Shown in pieces: positions 44,272-54,272 of a DNA stretch of 64,000 bases. The stretch comes from Phallus indusiatus. Lineage: Eukaryota; Basidiomycota; Agaricomycetes; Phallales; Phallaceae. The position numbers were made by a program, and so were the translations under genes. The stretch is taken from positions 2,542,001 through 2,606,000 of the forward strand of contig JAQFWX010000002.1 of the NCBI GenBank assembly GCA_027605045.1, read 5' to 3'. The notes beneath the pieces are model-generated. The model ran no database searches. It saw only the letters and a list, made by a program, of their open reading frames with translations, and was not told the DNA's origin. Position 1 is the first letter of the stretch, and every line of letters starts with the position of its first letter.

Positions 44272-45535
44272 ATGCAAGAGCAATCTTCGACGCTGAATGA
44301 TTTTCAATCCTCTCCGTTATGTGGTGATTTTCCAAATGGCTATCAGGCCGGTATGTTGTCCTTCCATATCCTGACTCGCCCCACGATAATGATCACCGGA
44401 TAATAAGATCGTGTTGCATGCATTGTGAAAAAATTTCTAAAGGATATGGAATTCGTTCCTACGGGAATCAACCCTACGAACAAAGCCGTAGAGGATTATA
44501 TGGAGAGTCTGATGTATAATCGAGGAATAGAATGTGATCGACTCAAAAGTACAATTAATTTGGCGGCATCCCTCGTTGAAGTAAGCAAACATGAACATTA
44601 AATCTTAATTGCTTAACCTAATTCTTCAATTAGATTGGTTATCATCATTGCACTTTAGACGAGAAAAGAAATCTCTCATTGTTTAACTGGTACGAGCATG
44701 TATTTGATTCAGTTTTTGTGAAAGAGAGGTATGACACTTTATATGATAGGTTCGCTCTCTATTCAGATGATAGCATTCGCAAAAACCCTGTTCCATTCAG
44801 TGAATTTGGCTCGCGACTCCTGCGACGGCAGCCTCAATTAGACCCCGTTCTAACCATATATACTGAAGTGTTGGACCGCATGTGGGACTTTTACGATCCT
44901 ATTGCTGCCAGTACGATTCTCAATCAAACCCTCAATTTCCTCACGGCAAGTTGTATCGAACCTGAATTGGAAAAGATTTCAATGAAAGATGGCATTGAGC
45001 GTTTTCCATGGTATATGCGTGACCTGACTGGTCTTTCAGTCGGGTTTGCGTTATTTGGATTCGTCAAGAGTGGAAACTTCGACATCATGCAAGTCGTTCA
45101 AGCTTTACCTGATATGAATTTCTGGATTTGTGTCAGCAACGATCTACTATCGTAAGCTCGACCTTATGAGTTATTACTCAATACTTACAAAAATTGGTAT
45201 TATAATAGGTTTCATAAAGAAGAGCTGGCAAACGAAACAGGGACATATATCGATAATCGCGCCAGAAACGAAAACAAATCACGATACGAAATTTGCGTGG
45301 ATATTGTCGCTGAACTGAGGCAAGCGAGAGAGAACATCTATGCGATATTAGCTGATAATCCTGCCGCAATGAAGACGTGGAAAACCCTCGAGATAGGATA
45401 TGTGTAAGTCATTCGCATAGATCAATTTCATCCTTCTCGGTTCTTACGCCTTCTATAGCGAATGGCATCTATGGCAGGATCAACGGTACCGTTTAAAGGA
45501 TCTGGGTATTTCATTATCTTCGTGTGGGCTTTAAC
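44272..45535 (+). CDS. Trichodiene-synthase-like (TRI5-like) sesquiterpene synthase A
   Basis: Predicted class I terpene cyclase of the TRI5 superfamily, acting on farnesyl diphosphate; the product is unknown. Six exons from ATG at 44272 (MQEQSSTLNDFQSSPLCGDF) to TAA at 45533-45535, about 330 residues. Exon 2 has FLKDMEFVPTGINPTNKAVE. An intron after LFNW joins to FALYSDDSIRKNP, the first metal motif. It keeps the DDS but has no Asp at the fifth position. IPELEKIS-like and FPWYMRDLTGLSVGFALFGF stretches follow. The NSE/DTE triad is NDLLS joined across an intron to FHKEE. The last exons read LADNPAAMKTWKTLEIGYV and EWHLWQDQRYRLKDLG; the W-H-L...R-Y-R-L pattern is a TRI5 hallmark. The next gene downstream, 740 bp on, is a Sulfotransfer_4 gene. 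Confidence 0.9.
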
Positions 45536-46274
45536 ATTATAAACTACTTCTCTTAATGTATAACCTATAATTTCATTAATCTAACAAACAGAATGTTGTT
45601 ATATAATACATGTGCCCTGTGAACACCGAATGCTTAACGAATTTGAGATGTTACTCTTCGACCAATGACAAGCAGGATCTCGGCCGCTTTTCCGCCGTTC
45701 TCATATGTATATCTCCTTTCACCTCTATTCCTTGAAGTTTGCAAGGTTTCCTGGAAGCAATTAGGTTCTTTTCAAACCAACAAAATTATTCCTCTATCAG
45801 AGTGTGAATTAAGTCAAAAATCAAAGACTTCTATTCTTTCAATGAGGCAATGCCACGGCCTGTACATACTAGTAGCTTCGTATGTGGTTGATGGCAGGAC
45901 TCCCGGCAGGAGGAAAAGTGCGCAAAATGCCGAAACTACGTCACAACCTTTCGTCACGCTGGCAACTCTCCACTCATTTTCTCAAGCTCAACGAACCAGC
46001 GTCTGTTCCACTTGAATGAGCCCAACCCTCGAAACCCGAGGCTTTATATACATCTTTGCGGCAGTTGAGGCGTTTTTGTCGCAGTGAACGCCGGATGTTT
46101 CACGTGTATCACGGACAAATATACCCTCGAGGTATGTCATTAAGCCAGGTTTGGATGCCCGTATGCCGAAGGCATGAATCATTGTAAAGTGCACGAAATT
46201 CTATAAATTCTTGCCATCTGATTTCAACGATCATATCAGCTCATATCAGCTTCTTTTTACATTTAGCTTAAAAG
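45536..46274. other. Intergenic, no gene seen
   Basis: Spacer between TRI5-like A and Sulfotransfer_4 copy 3. TATAAATT at 46202-46209 is the likely promoter box of the latter. Confidence 0.5.
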
Positions 46275-47670
46275 ATGGGCTTTACTACTAATCCTGATAT
46301 TCCTCGTGAAAACCCGGCGCAACTGAAAGTAATCTCATTGGGACTAGGTCGGACTGGGGTGTGTCTTCTTCAAGCAGTTCACGTCTTGTTACTTATGTAC
46401 ATACAGACTCTCAGTCTTTGCCACGCGTTGGAAACGCTTGGCTTCGGCCCTTGCCATCATCCGCTTGTTGCTGTTGCTGATATCAACTGGGGCGATTTCG
46501 GTCGGGCTGCGAGAGGTATGGTTCCCGAAAAAACCTACATACAAGATTTCTCAGCTGGTTCTTTGTTCCAATAGACCATTGTTCGCCACAAATTCTTGAT
46601 AACCTTTATCAGGGATATGTCTCGGCTGTAGACAATACTGCAGCAATGCTTGCAGAACCGTTATACAGGACATTTCCTGATGCCAAATATATTCTTGTTT
46701 GTTTTTCTTGTTATATCCGTCTAATCAACAAGAGTAAACTTTCATACTGTAGACCGTTAGGGATCCCGCTAAATGGACCGAAAGTATGCGAAACACGATT
46801 TTAAGGAATGTGGAGGATACCAGAGCAATTAAGTCAAAACTGGCTGAGGGAACCGCCACGGAAGCGGATAAAAGGATATTTGAGAAATTGGAAAAGGTGG
46901 GAATGTTTGAATATGATGATGCCTTCCGAAGTAAGCCGCTTATGTGTTCAATGTTGAGATCGGTGCTGTGTTTTACGATCACTTTCACAGATACGCTTCA
47001 CAAAGGACTTTTAGAAACAGATACAGAAGGTGCTATCATAAGACATAACCAATTCGTTATGGAGATGATTCCGCAAGAGAAACTGTTGGTTTTCAATGTG
47101 GCAGAGGGATGGGAACCGCTGGCAAATTTTTTAGGAGTGTAAGCCATATTGTTAATATCATACTCCCATTCCTTTTTTAATAAAAATTATCATAGGCCCG
47201 TGCCAAACGAACCTTTTCCCCGCCTCAATGAGTCGGCTGAATTTTTAAAGTCTGTGGCCGCACAAAAAGAAAAAAATTAATGATTCGCATACATGATAAT
47301 GCGAGTATCTCTATGTGACGCTATTTTCAAGTGTTTCTTCATGAATCTTCCCAATCTATCTTCTTGAAAAGGAAGAAGAAAGCTATATTAAAATAGCAGA
47401 CCGTGACCGCTTCGAGAACGTTTCGTTTGCTCGATATTCGGCCTACGGGTTTATCTCGGTCATGGACTTCACCCACGGAATAAAACTTTGTACACCTCAA
47501 TCTGTCCTATCAAAAGTCTGACCCTTCAATATACCTTCAATGGATCGTAGGAGGCGCAGGATAAGATATAGCCTACGGACTCTTGAATTAGGCTGAAAAG
47601 GTCATTTTGAGCTTCGACTTGGCTGCCACCGTCAGCTGTGCTCATAGCAATTCCGCCAAGAAATGTAATA
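46201..47670 (+). repeat. Segmental duplication C, copy 2
   Basis: Second copy of 33292-34775, including the gene and 3' flank. Confidence 0.9.
46275..47280 (+). CDS. Sulfotransfer_4 family protein, copy 3
   Basis: Near-identical to the gene at 33356, with the same six exons. ATG at 46275 gives MGFTTNPDIPRENPAQLKVI then SLGLGRTG; later exons read TLSLCHALETLGFGPCHHP, HCSPQILDNLYQGYVSAVD, TVRDPAKWTESMRNTIL, GTATEADKRIFEKLEKVG, HKGLLETDTEGAIIRHNQ, EKLLVFNVAEGWEPLANFLG and PNEPFPRLNESAEFLKS before TAA at 47278-47280. Two extra codons after HHP distinguish it from copy 1. Compared with copy 1 the reading frame is kept at every indel, so both look functional. It lies directly after TRI5-like A, and with it forms a two-gene unit that appears again at 48591-51793. 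Confidence 0.87.
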
Positions 47671-48590
47671 TTGGAAATTTGTCTATTATATGAAATCAAC
47701 ACGAAACTAGTAGATTGCTGTGGACCACATTCGAACGTAGATGTAATATGAACGACTTCTCAGTTAATTCTCAAAATCACGGGCCGCTCTTAGTTTGTAC
47801 GGCCGATAGCTTTCTCAGGGCTCATTGCCATCCTAAGCCAGTGACTTCTCATACACCTCGTGTCGAACCGAGCCAATGACAGCTTATGTCTCCCCTGCGA
47901 CAGCAAACCAGGGTTATTTTGCACACACACCCCAAAATGTTAAACAAACCCGTCATGACCTATATATAGTGAATAATGAAAACAACAAAATTTTTAAATC
48001 TCACTCCAATTACGTCAACCCTAACTTGAGGGCCAAGAGGCTCATTTGAAGTCGAGGATTCGGACTTCTCCTCGGTCACCGGTCACCGTCCACTGTTACT
48101 GAGTCTTGACACACAATTCCCCACCCTCTCAAAGCAGCGCAGAAAAAGAGCACTACGTTGGCATCACATTTTGAAGAGAAATATTACTCGGCAATTGATT
48201 TCGACCGATTGTAGAAAGCCCCGTCCGAGTCTCTCAAGCTATGACGAAAACTAATGTCCGATATCTAATAGATCGGAGCGATTCGAATAGAAGGACGGTG
48301 TTAGCGTCTTAACAATTTCAAACGTAAGCCCTGAAAACTCGGCACTGGTAAGCAGTTTTGATACTGACAACTGTGATACGAAATCGGTATACCTATCATT
48401 CCATATCACCGCCTCGTCATGACACTTAGTCCTGGCACCGAAAGACCTTCACCTGGCTTCTATTGCAGTATAATATATCAAACCCTGACGGACCTTGATT
48501 TTACTAAGTGTGTATTTAAACCACTTGTTGACCGTGTATCTTGAAAACACAACAAACTTCGAATAATCCCCCCTTCCCCTATAATCACAA
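47671..48590. other. Intergenic promoter region of TRI5-like B
   Basis: No gene seen. GTATTTAAACC near 48512 is TATA-like and lies about 80 bp before the ATG. Confidence 0.45.
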
Positions 48591-49852
48591 ATGACAGAGA
48601 AAACTTGGAAGCCCGTTGATTTTCATTCCTCCTCTTCTCCGGGCCTCTTTCCAGATGACTATCAAGCAGGTATGCTGTACATCATCAATGTCTTAGACCT
48701 TGCATGAGCTGATTCCTATCCGCACGGACCGCAATCAAGAACGAGTTGTATCCATCTTGAACACATTCCTAAGAGATATGGACTTTGTTCCCATGGGTAT
48801 CAACCCTTCGAATAAGGCGGTTGAAGACTATATGGAGAATCTAATGTATGAACACGGAATACAATGTAAAAAATTAAAAAGCACCATTCACTTAGCGGCT
48901 TCCCTTATTGAGGTAAGCCAAAATTCACTTTCGTAGACCTTCCCTCGCTCTAGTCTTGTAAAATAGCTCGGATATAATAAGTGTACCGTAGACGAGAAAC
49001 GAAATCTGGCATTATTTAATTGGTAAGGAAATTAATTTGTATGCGGTCAATATATGTTGACATCGTTCGGTTATGACAACATCTAGGTTTGCCATCTATA
49101 TAGATGATAGCATTCCTAAAGACCCAACTCCCTATCGTGAATTTAACTCGCGAGTTTTTAAACGTCAACCACAACTAGATCCTGTTCTTAACATATTTGC
49201 CGAAGTACTCAATCGCATGTGGGAATTCTATGATCCTGTGGCTGCCACTTTTATTCTCAACCAAACTTTCAACTTCCTCACTGCAAGTTGTATCGAACAA
49301 GAGTTGCCGAAGATTCCAATGAAACACGGCATCGACCGTTTCCCTTGGTTTATACGCGATCTAACCGGTCTTTCCGTTGGTTTCTCTTTGTTTGTATTCG
49401 TCAAGAGTGGAAATTACGACATAATGAAAGTCGTCCAAGCTTTCCCCGACATGAATTACTGGGTTGCTGTGACGAACGACCTATTATCGTAAGTTCACAA
49501 AATGTAACTCAATTGATTTGGAATCACGTACGACGATTACAGGTTTCATAAAGAGGAGGTCGGGGGCGAAAAGGGAACCTACATTTATAATCGTGCCCAG
49601 AATGATAACAAATCACGATACGAAACCTGCTCAGAAATTGTGGCTGAGCTGAAACAAGCGAGAGAGAACGTTCACGCGATATTAGCGGATAATCCTGCTG
49701 CATTAGAGGTATGGAAGATGTGGGAAATAGGATATGTGTACGTTGTTTCATTTCTTCTTTCCCATTGAGAGTCCTTATGATGCCACAATAGCGAATGGCA
49801 CCTCGCTCAAAACCAACGGTATCATTTGGAGGATATTGGCTTCATATTATAA
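48591..49852 (+). CDS. Trichodiene-synthase-like (TRI5-like) sesquiterpene synthase B
   Basis: Paralogue of the gene at 44272 with the same six-exon layout. ATG at 48591 gives MTEKTWKPVDFHSSSSPGLF; exon 2 reads NTFLRDMDFVPMGINPSNKA and YEHGIQCKKLKSTIHLAAS. The first metal motif is FAIYIDDSIPKDP. QPQLDPVLNIFAEVLNRMWE, IPMKHGIDRFPWFIRDLTGL and the split NSE triad NDLLS/FHKEE follow. The end reads LADNPAALEVWKMWEIGYV and EWHLAQNQRYHLEDIG, stop TAA at 49850-49852. About 320 residues. Intron 1 is slightly longer than in gene A; the acceptor after cgcaatcaag restores the frame. Metal motif spacing is unusual in the same way as in gene A, so the trait is shared and not an error. A broken Sulfotransfer_4 gene begins 300 bp downstream. 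Confidence 0.9.
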
Positions 49853-50147
49853 ATGGAAACTTTGCATAATGTATATTAGAACGATTGTGTACTTCATCAC
49901 ACCAGTATTACAAGTATCAGTCATGTCGACTAGGTAATTATATGACAGCTGGATCGATCAGGATGATAGATTCAAGTTGTACCGAATAGATACTCAATAA
50001 ACCTCTGTTTTATCACATAAAATAAAGGTGTCCCGTATCTTAATTCAGTAGATATTCCTTGTCATCGCTGCGGAATGACTTTGAAAAGGGTTGGGAACTT
50101 GGGAGCTTGGGATGCCAATGTCATTAACGTCTTACAAACAAATTAGG

Positions 50148-51793
50148 ATAACGGGGAATAGACAGTTATTGCACTGGGGCTGGGACGAACTAGGGGTCGG
50201 CACCGTACCCGTATTACGGCGCCGTATCCGTTACGAACGAGGGTGTCACTGATTCACCCGTATGCCGAAGAACGACTTTTGGTATACGGATACGGCCGTA
50301 CCGTTTACGGCCGTATTGGCCGTATATACGGTTTATACGGATTATTTGCCTGACATGGGGCAAATACTGATAGAACCCTAATATTTTTGGTTTAAATGCA
50401 TTTAAAACTTGTCTATTAAGTATGGACAGCAACTATATGCAAAATCTACTCTATTGGCACTGATTTACACAAATTTCCCAACTGGCTTCAGCTTCCGGCG
50501 TCTTTGTGGCTTATGTCATTATTTGACGCCCAATGTGACATGCGTGATATTTGGTTCCTTCAAGGCCTGAAGGCTTCAACTAGGCTGGGAAAATGGCGTA
50601 GACGAGCTCAAAATATCTCAAAATCACTTGAGAGATCTTAAAATGTGTATATGTACTGTTATCATTCAATATATCACATCTATTCGACTTTTAGCAAACC
50701 GTATACCGTATATGCCGTAATACGGTGTATACGGTCTGTATACGTTCCGATGGAGCTCGGAGTTAGCTGTTATACGGCATGGATACGGTACGGCAATGTC
50801 CGTATTGGTGCCGTATTTTATACGGCCGTAGCGTATACGGTACGGTGCCGACCCCTAGGACGAACAGGAGTATCTCATATCAAGATTTCCTGAGTGGCGA
50901 ATACCGTTGCTGATCATTCTACAGACTCTCAGTCTCTGCCATGCGTTAGAGAAGTTAGGCTTTGGACCTTGCCATCATCTTTTTGTTGGTTTTAAATCAG
51001 TTGATTGGGGCGGATTTGCGAAAGCTTCAAAAAGTATACCGAACTGATAATTAGGAATTAAAAAATATTAAATTAGGAGCTAGAGAATCCCTCTCCATAA
51101 GTTTTAAACAAGCTTTATGGAGGATACGTCTCGGCGGTGGATAATCGTGCGGCGATGCTAGCAGAGCCATTGTATAAGGCATATCCGAATGCCAAATTTA
51201 TTCTAGTCGGTCTTTTACTATCTGAAATTGAAAATATGAAGTATATATTAACTTCAGCTCAACAGACGGTCAGAGACCCTGTCAAATGGGCCGAGAGTAT
51301 GCGGAATACTATTCTAACAGGTCAGGCAGAGCTCAAAGGAACACGTTCCAGGCTTGCTGCGGGAACAGCCACAGAAGCAGATAAGGCAGTATACGATAAT
51401 ATAATGAGAGTTGAATTCTTAGAATGGAACGACACCTTTTTTGGTAAGTTCTATAAACAAGCCCGTGATCATCTTCACGAATAGAGCTGTCATGTTATTA
51501 GATGACTTTCACAAAGGTTTGCTGGAGGACGATCCAGAAGGAGCGATACTAAGACATAATCAATTTGTCATGCAACTGATTCCTCCTGAGAAATTGCTGA
51601 TTTTCGACGTAGCGGAGGGATGGGCCCCGCTAGCCAAGTTTTAAGCCGTGTAAGTGTCTCAGAAACCGCTGTTTGAACGTCTATAATTCCGTCTTTTATC
51701 GCCTATCATTCTAGGCCTGAACCGAATGAATCTTTCCCTCGCCTCAATGAATCAACCAAGTTCACAGAGAACAGACGTGAAATGTGGATGTAA
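50148..51793 (+). pseudogene. Sulfotransfer_4 pseudogene, copy 4, interrupted by a hAT element
   Basis: Exon order of the family is still visible: VIALGLGRTG (split by the element), LSLCHALEKLGFGPCHH, AVDNRAAMLAEPLYKAYPNA, TVRDPVKWAESMRNTIL, GTATEADKAVYDNIM, HKGLLEDDPEGAILRHNQF, EKLLIFDVAEGWAPLAKF and PEPNESFPRLNES, stop near 51791. Lesions: no start codon where others have ATG, a TAG four codons before the P-loop, a 667 bp insertion inside the P-loop codons, and a stop in place of Leu after LAKF. It sits directly behind TRI5-like B, mirroring the A/copy 3 pair. Confidence 0.88.
50191..50857. mobile_element. hAT-type miniature inverted-repeat element
   Basis: 667 bp with perfect 19 bp terminal inverted repeats, TAGGGGTCGGCACCGTACC at the left and its complement at the right. 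It is flanked by the 8 bp target duplication GGACGAAC (50183-50190 and 50858-50865). An 8 bp duplication and TAGGG-type ends are typical of hAT transposons. The subterminal 150 bp at both ends are packed with CCGTAT/ATACGG motifs, probable transposase-binding sites. There is no transposase gene, so it depends on a helper element elsewhere. Confidence 0.93.
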
Positions 51794-53188
51794 CTTGTTT
51801 TCCCGTACTAGTACTTTCCTTATCACGTCTTTGCTTTTCTGTAAGACAACATCAATAAAAAGAAAAGAGGAGAAAAAAGAATCAGAGTTTGTTCCATTGC
51901 CTCATTACGAAAATAGATTGACAACGTAACACACGCAATTCAGGTAGAGAAAGAAAACAAAAATGAAGCGGCGCGTGAGGATTATTATGCCTAGGCATAT
52001 CCCGCACTTGTAGACGCAGGATTCGATTCGAAGACTTCTGATTTTTGATTTATGCGTTTTTCCCACTGCGCTTCGGCGCCCGACATCCTCAAATCTGATT
52101 TTACCAATCCTGAAGCCTGAACTCCTCCGGATTATGGTTTTACAAGCTCGATATGACATTGACGTACTATAATTCTGGGTATTACATAAAAGTAGCTCGA
52201 AAATGCTGTTGACGAATAATTGCGCATATATCAATCTGTGCAGTGTCATTTTCTTGTCAGATTCGCATAACATCATTAACAACTGGAATCCATTCATTGC
52301 CACTGAAGATGTTGTCACACCAAATCGAGGGGGAAAATAAAACTATATGCTGTGGACGACGTAGCCAATTAGTGCTACCGTAGTACTAGTCTCGTGTAGC
52401 TTGTATGATTAGCACGGCCCTAGATTCGTAAAACAACGGAGAGGTGGCCGTCGAGAACCTAATTGATGAGTGAGAAGACATCTTAGTCGATAATTTGACA
52501 GGGAATCTCTTATCTAGTTCGGTATATTCGATGACGATAAGCACGATATATGCTGTAACCGCCCTTGATGAAGAACGATACAGTCTGAAAACGAGATGTA
52601 TGCTAACCTGACACACCATATTAGTATCCACATTAGTGAAATCTGTCACCATGATACAACCAAACTCTCTATTCGCTAGTCTTAGAGCTCCTAAATGAGT
52701 TCCCTGACCATCAATTTCGAAGAGGGACAGACACGTGTGTAATAGCCGGGAGGGAAATTCACCGTAACGATGCCCATATGCCCGAAAATTTACCCCATCT
52801 TAGACCGTAACTTAATTAAAGGGAGTAGTTAGAGCATCAAAACATTCACACGTCAAAGGGACAACAATCTATACCGTACAGCAAGGATCAAAGGACAAAA
52901 GGGGAGGGTCAACTTGAACGTGGGGACCAGTATGGTCTCAGAGGAAACCCGAAGTATGCCCGTTATATCAAAATAGCAGATCATGAAACGACGGCATATA
53001 AATGCGGAAATTGTTGTAAAACGACTAGACCATATAGCACAGGGAAATAAAAACCCTAGTCCGAGGGGAATGTGATCGCCCCTTCAACGTTCTAACATTC
53101 ACGGGCGTTATCGTAGAAGTAATTAGTGCACACACTGAGTCCTGACCGAGTCTTTTTTTCCGACGATAACCCCGCGTAGCTTAAAACA
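51794..53188. other. Gene-poor stretch
   Basis: No supported gene. A minus-strand open frame at 52386-52652 starts with ATG but shows no recognised family. Confidence 0.4.
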
Positions 53189-53523
53189 ATTGCATTGAGA
53201 TTGGGCAGAGCAGGGTCGGTTGTGTGTTCACAGTGTTCCTCATTTGATAGGTACGACGAAGGACAAATACATTACCCTTGCTGCTTGCTGATCAAGTCTT
53301 AGTCTCCGTCATGCATTAGGAAAGTTGTGTTTTAAACCCTGCCATCATACGAAGGTATCTCCATTTCGCGAGAAATTGCTGGTTTTTGAATGTATTTAGC
53401 AAAGGCTTCAGAGACCCCTCAACTCTCTTCATCATACCAGACCCCAAAAACAAATGAACCTTTCGAACTCCATCAAATCGAGGAATAAGTTCTTCGAGAC
53501 AAACTGGATGTAATTCGACTTAA
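53189..53523 (+). pseudogene. Sulfotransfer_4 relic, copy 5
   Basis: Fragments in the right order: a P-loop relic (ALRLGRAG-like codons, 53189-53214), then a LSLRHALGKLCF-like stretch followed by the CHH codons (53294-53348), then an EKLLVF relic near 53378, and a terminal stretch matching the last exon of copy 4 up to TAA at 53521-53523. Most of the middle exons are deleted. It marks the right edge of the cluster. Confidence 0.7.
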
Positions 53524-54272
53524 AAGGAGAACAACCGAGAGCACTTTGGGTAATGTCATCCACGAAGCTTCGTCCTTAGTTATTTCTATGGACAGCCCCA
53601 AACACTTACTCGCAGTAGTTGAAATAGACTGGTATGACCCGTGTAACGTTACGAGAGAGTCCGGCTAATGTTTTGCTGTTAACACCTGCCCTACCAGTCG
53701 TTGTGGGTTCAATGCATATTCATCCTCACCCAATGTAAATGATATAGTTAGTAGTAAGAAACCGAGATGTATATTTATAAAAAAAGAGATTTTTTGTTCA
53801 GATAGTTAGATTGAATAAAACAGGAAAGATAGGGGAGGAAAACAAAAGAAAGAAAGGAAAGATGTATTCAAAGGCTTTTTGTGTGTATATATGTGTGTAG
53901 TGTGTATGTGTGCGAGTGCGCGTGTGCGAGAGAACTACAGAAAGTTTTCATTAAGAGGAAGGGAGGAAGGGTAGGAGGATAAAGAGTATAAAAAAGAGCC
54001 ACGCTAATGAAAAACGATTTAGCCAAATTCATCTCAACCTAACGAAAAAACCAATCCACCCAACGTGATAAATAAAGCAAAAAGAAGAAATACAAACAGA
54101 AAAAAGGAATAAGGAAAGAGAGAAAGAAAAATAATCCGAGCCTTCATTTCAATTCATGCACCTCCGATATAAAAAAAAAGCTCCTTACACTAAATAGCTT
54201 CACCAGTGAAGCTAGTGAAGCCACCAATCAATCATTATCATCATCATTATACACCGCTCTTTCTTCCCATTT
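53524..54272. other. Intergenic, purine-rich, with GT microsatellite
   Basis: Contains a TG/TA run near 53880-53932 and a purine-rich stretch to 54180. No gene seen; it includes the 3' flank of the xylulokinase. Confidence 0.55.

Noticed and set aside
45665..46015. Open frame between TRI5-like A and Sulfotransfer_4 copy 3
   Set aside because: Starts with ATG but has no domain, no conserved counterpart near TRI5-like B and no splice evidence.
50645..50893. Tyr/Val-rich open frame in the hAT element
   Set aside because: Arises from the repeated GTATAC motifs; no transposase features.
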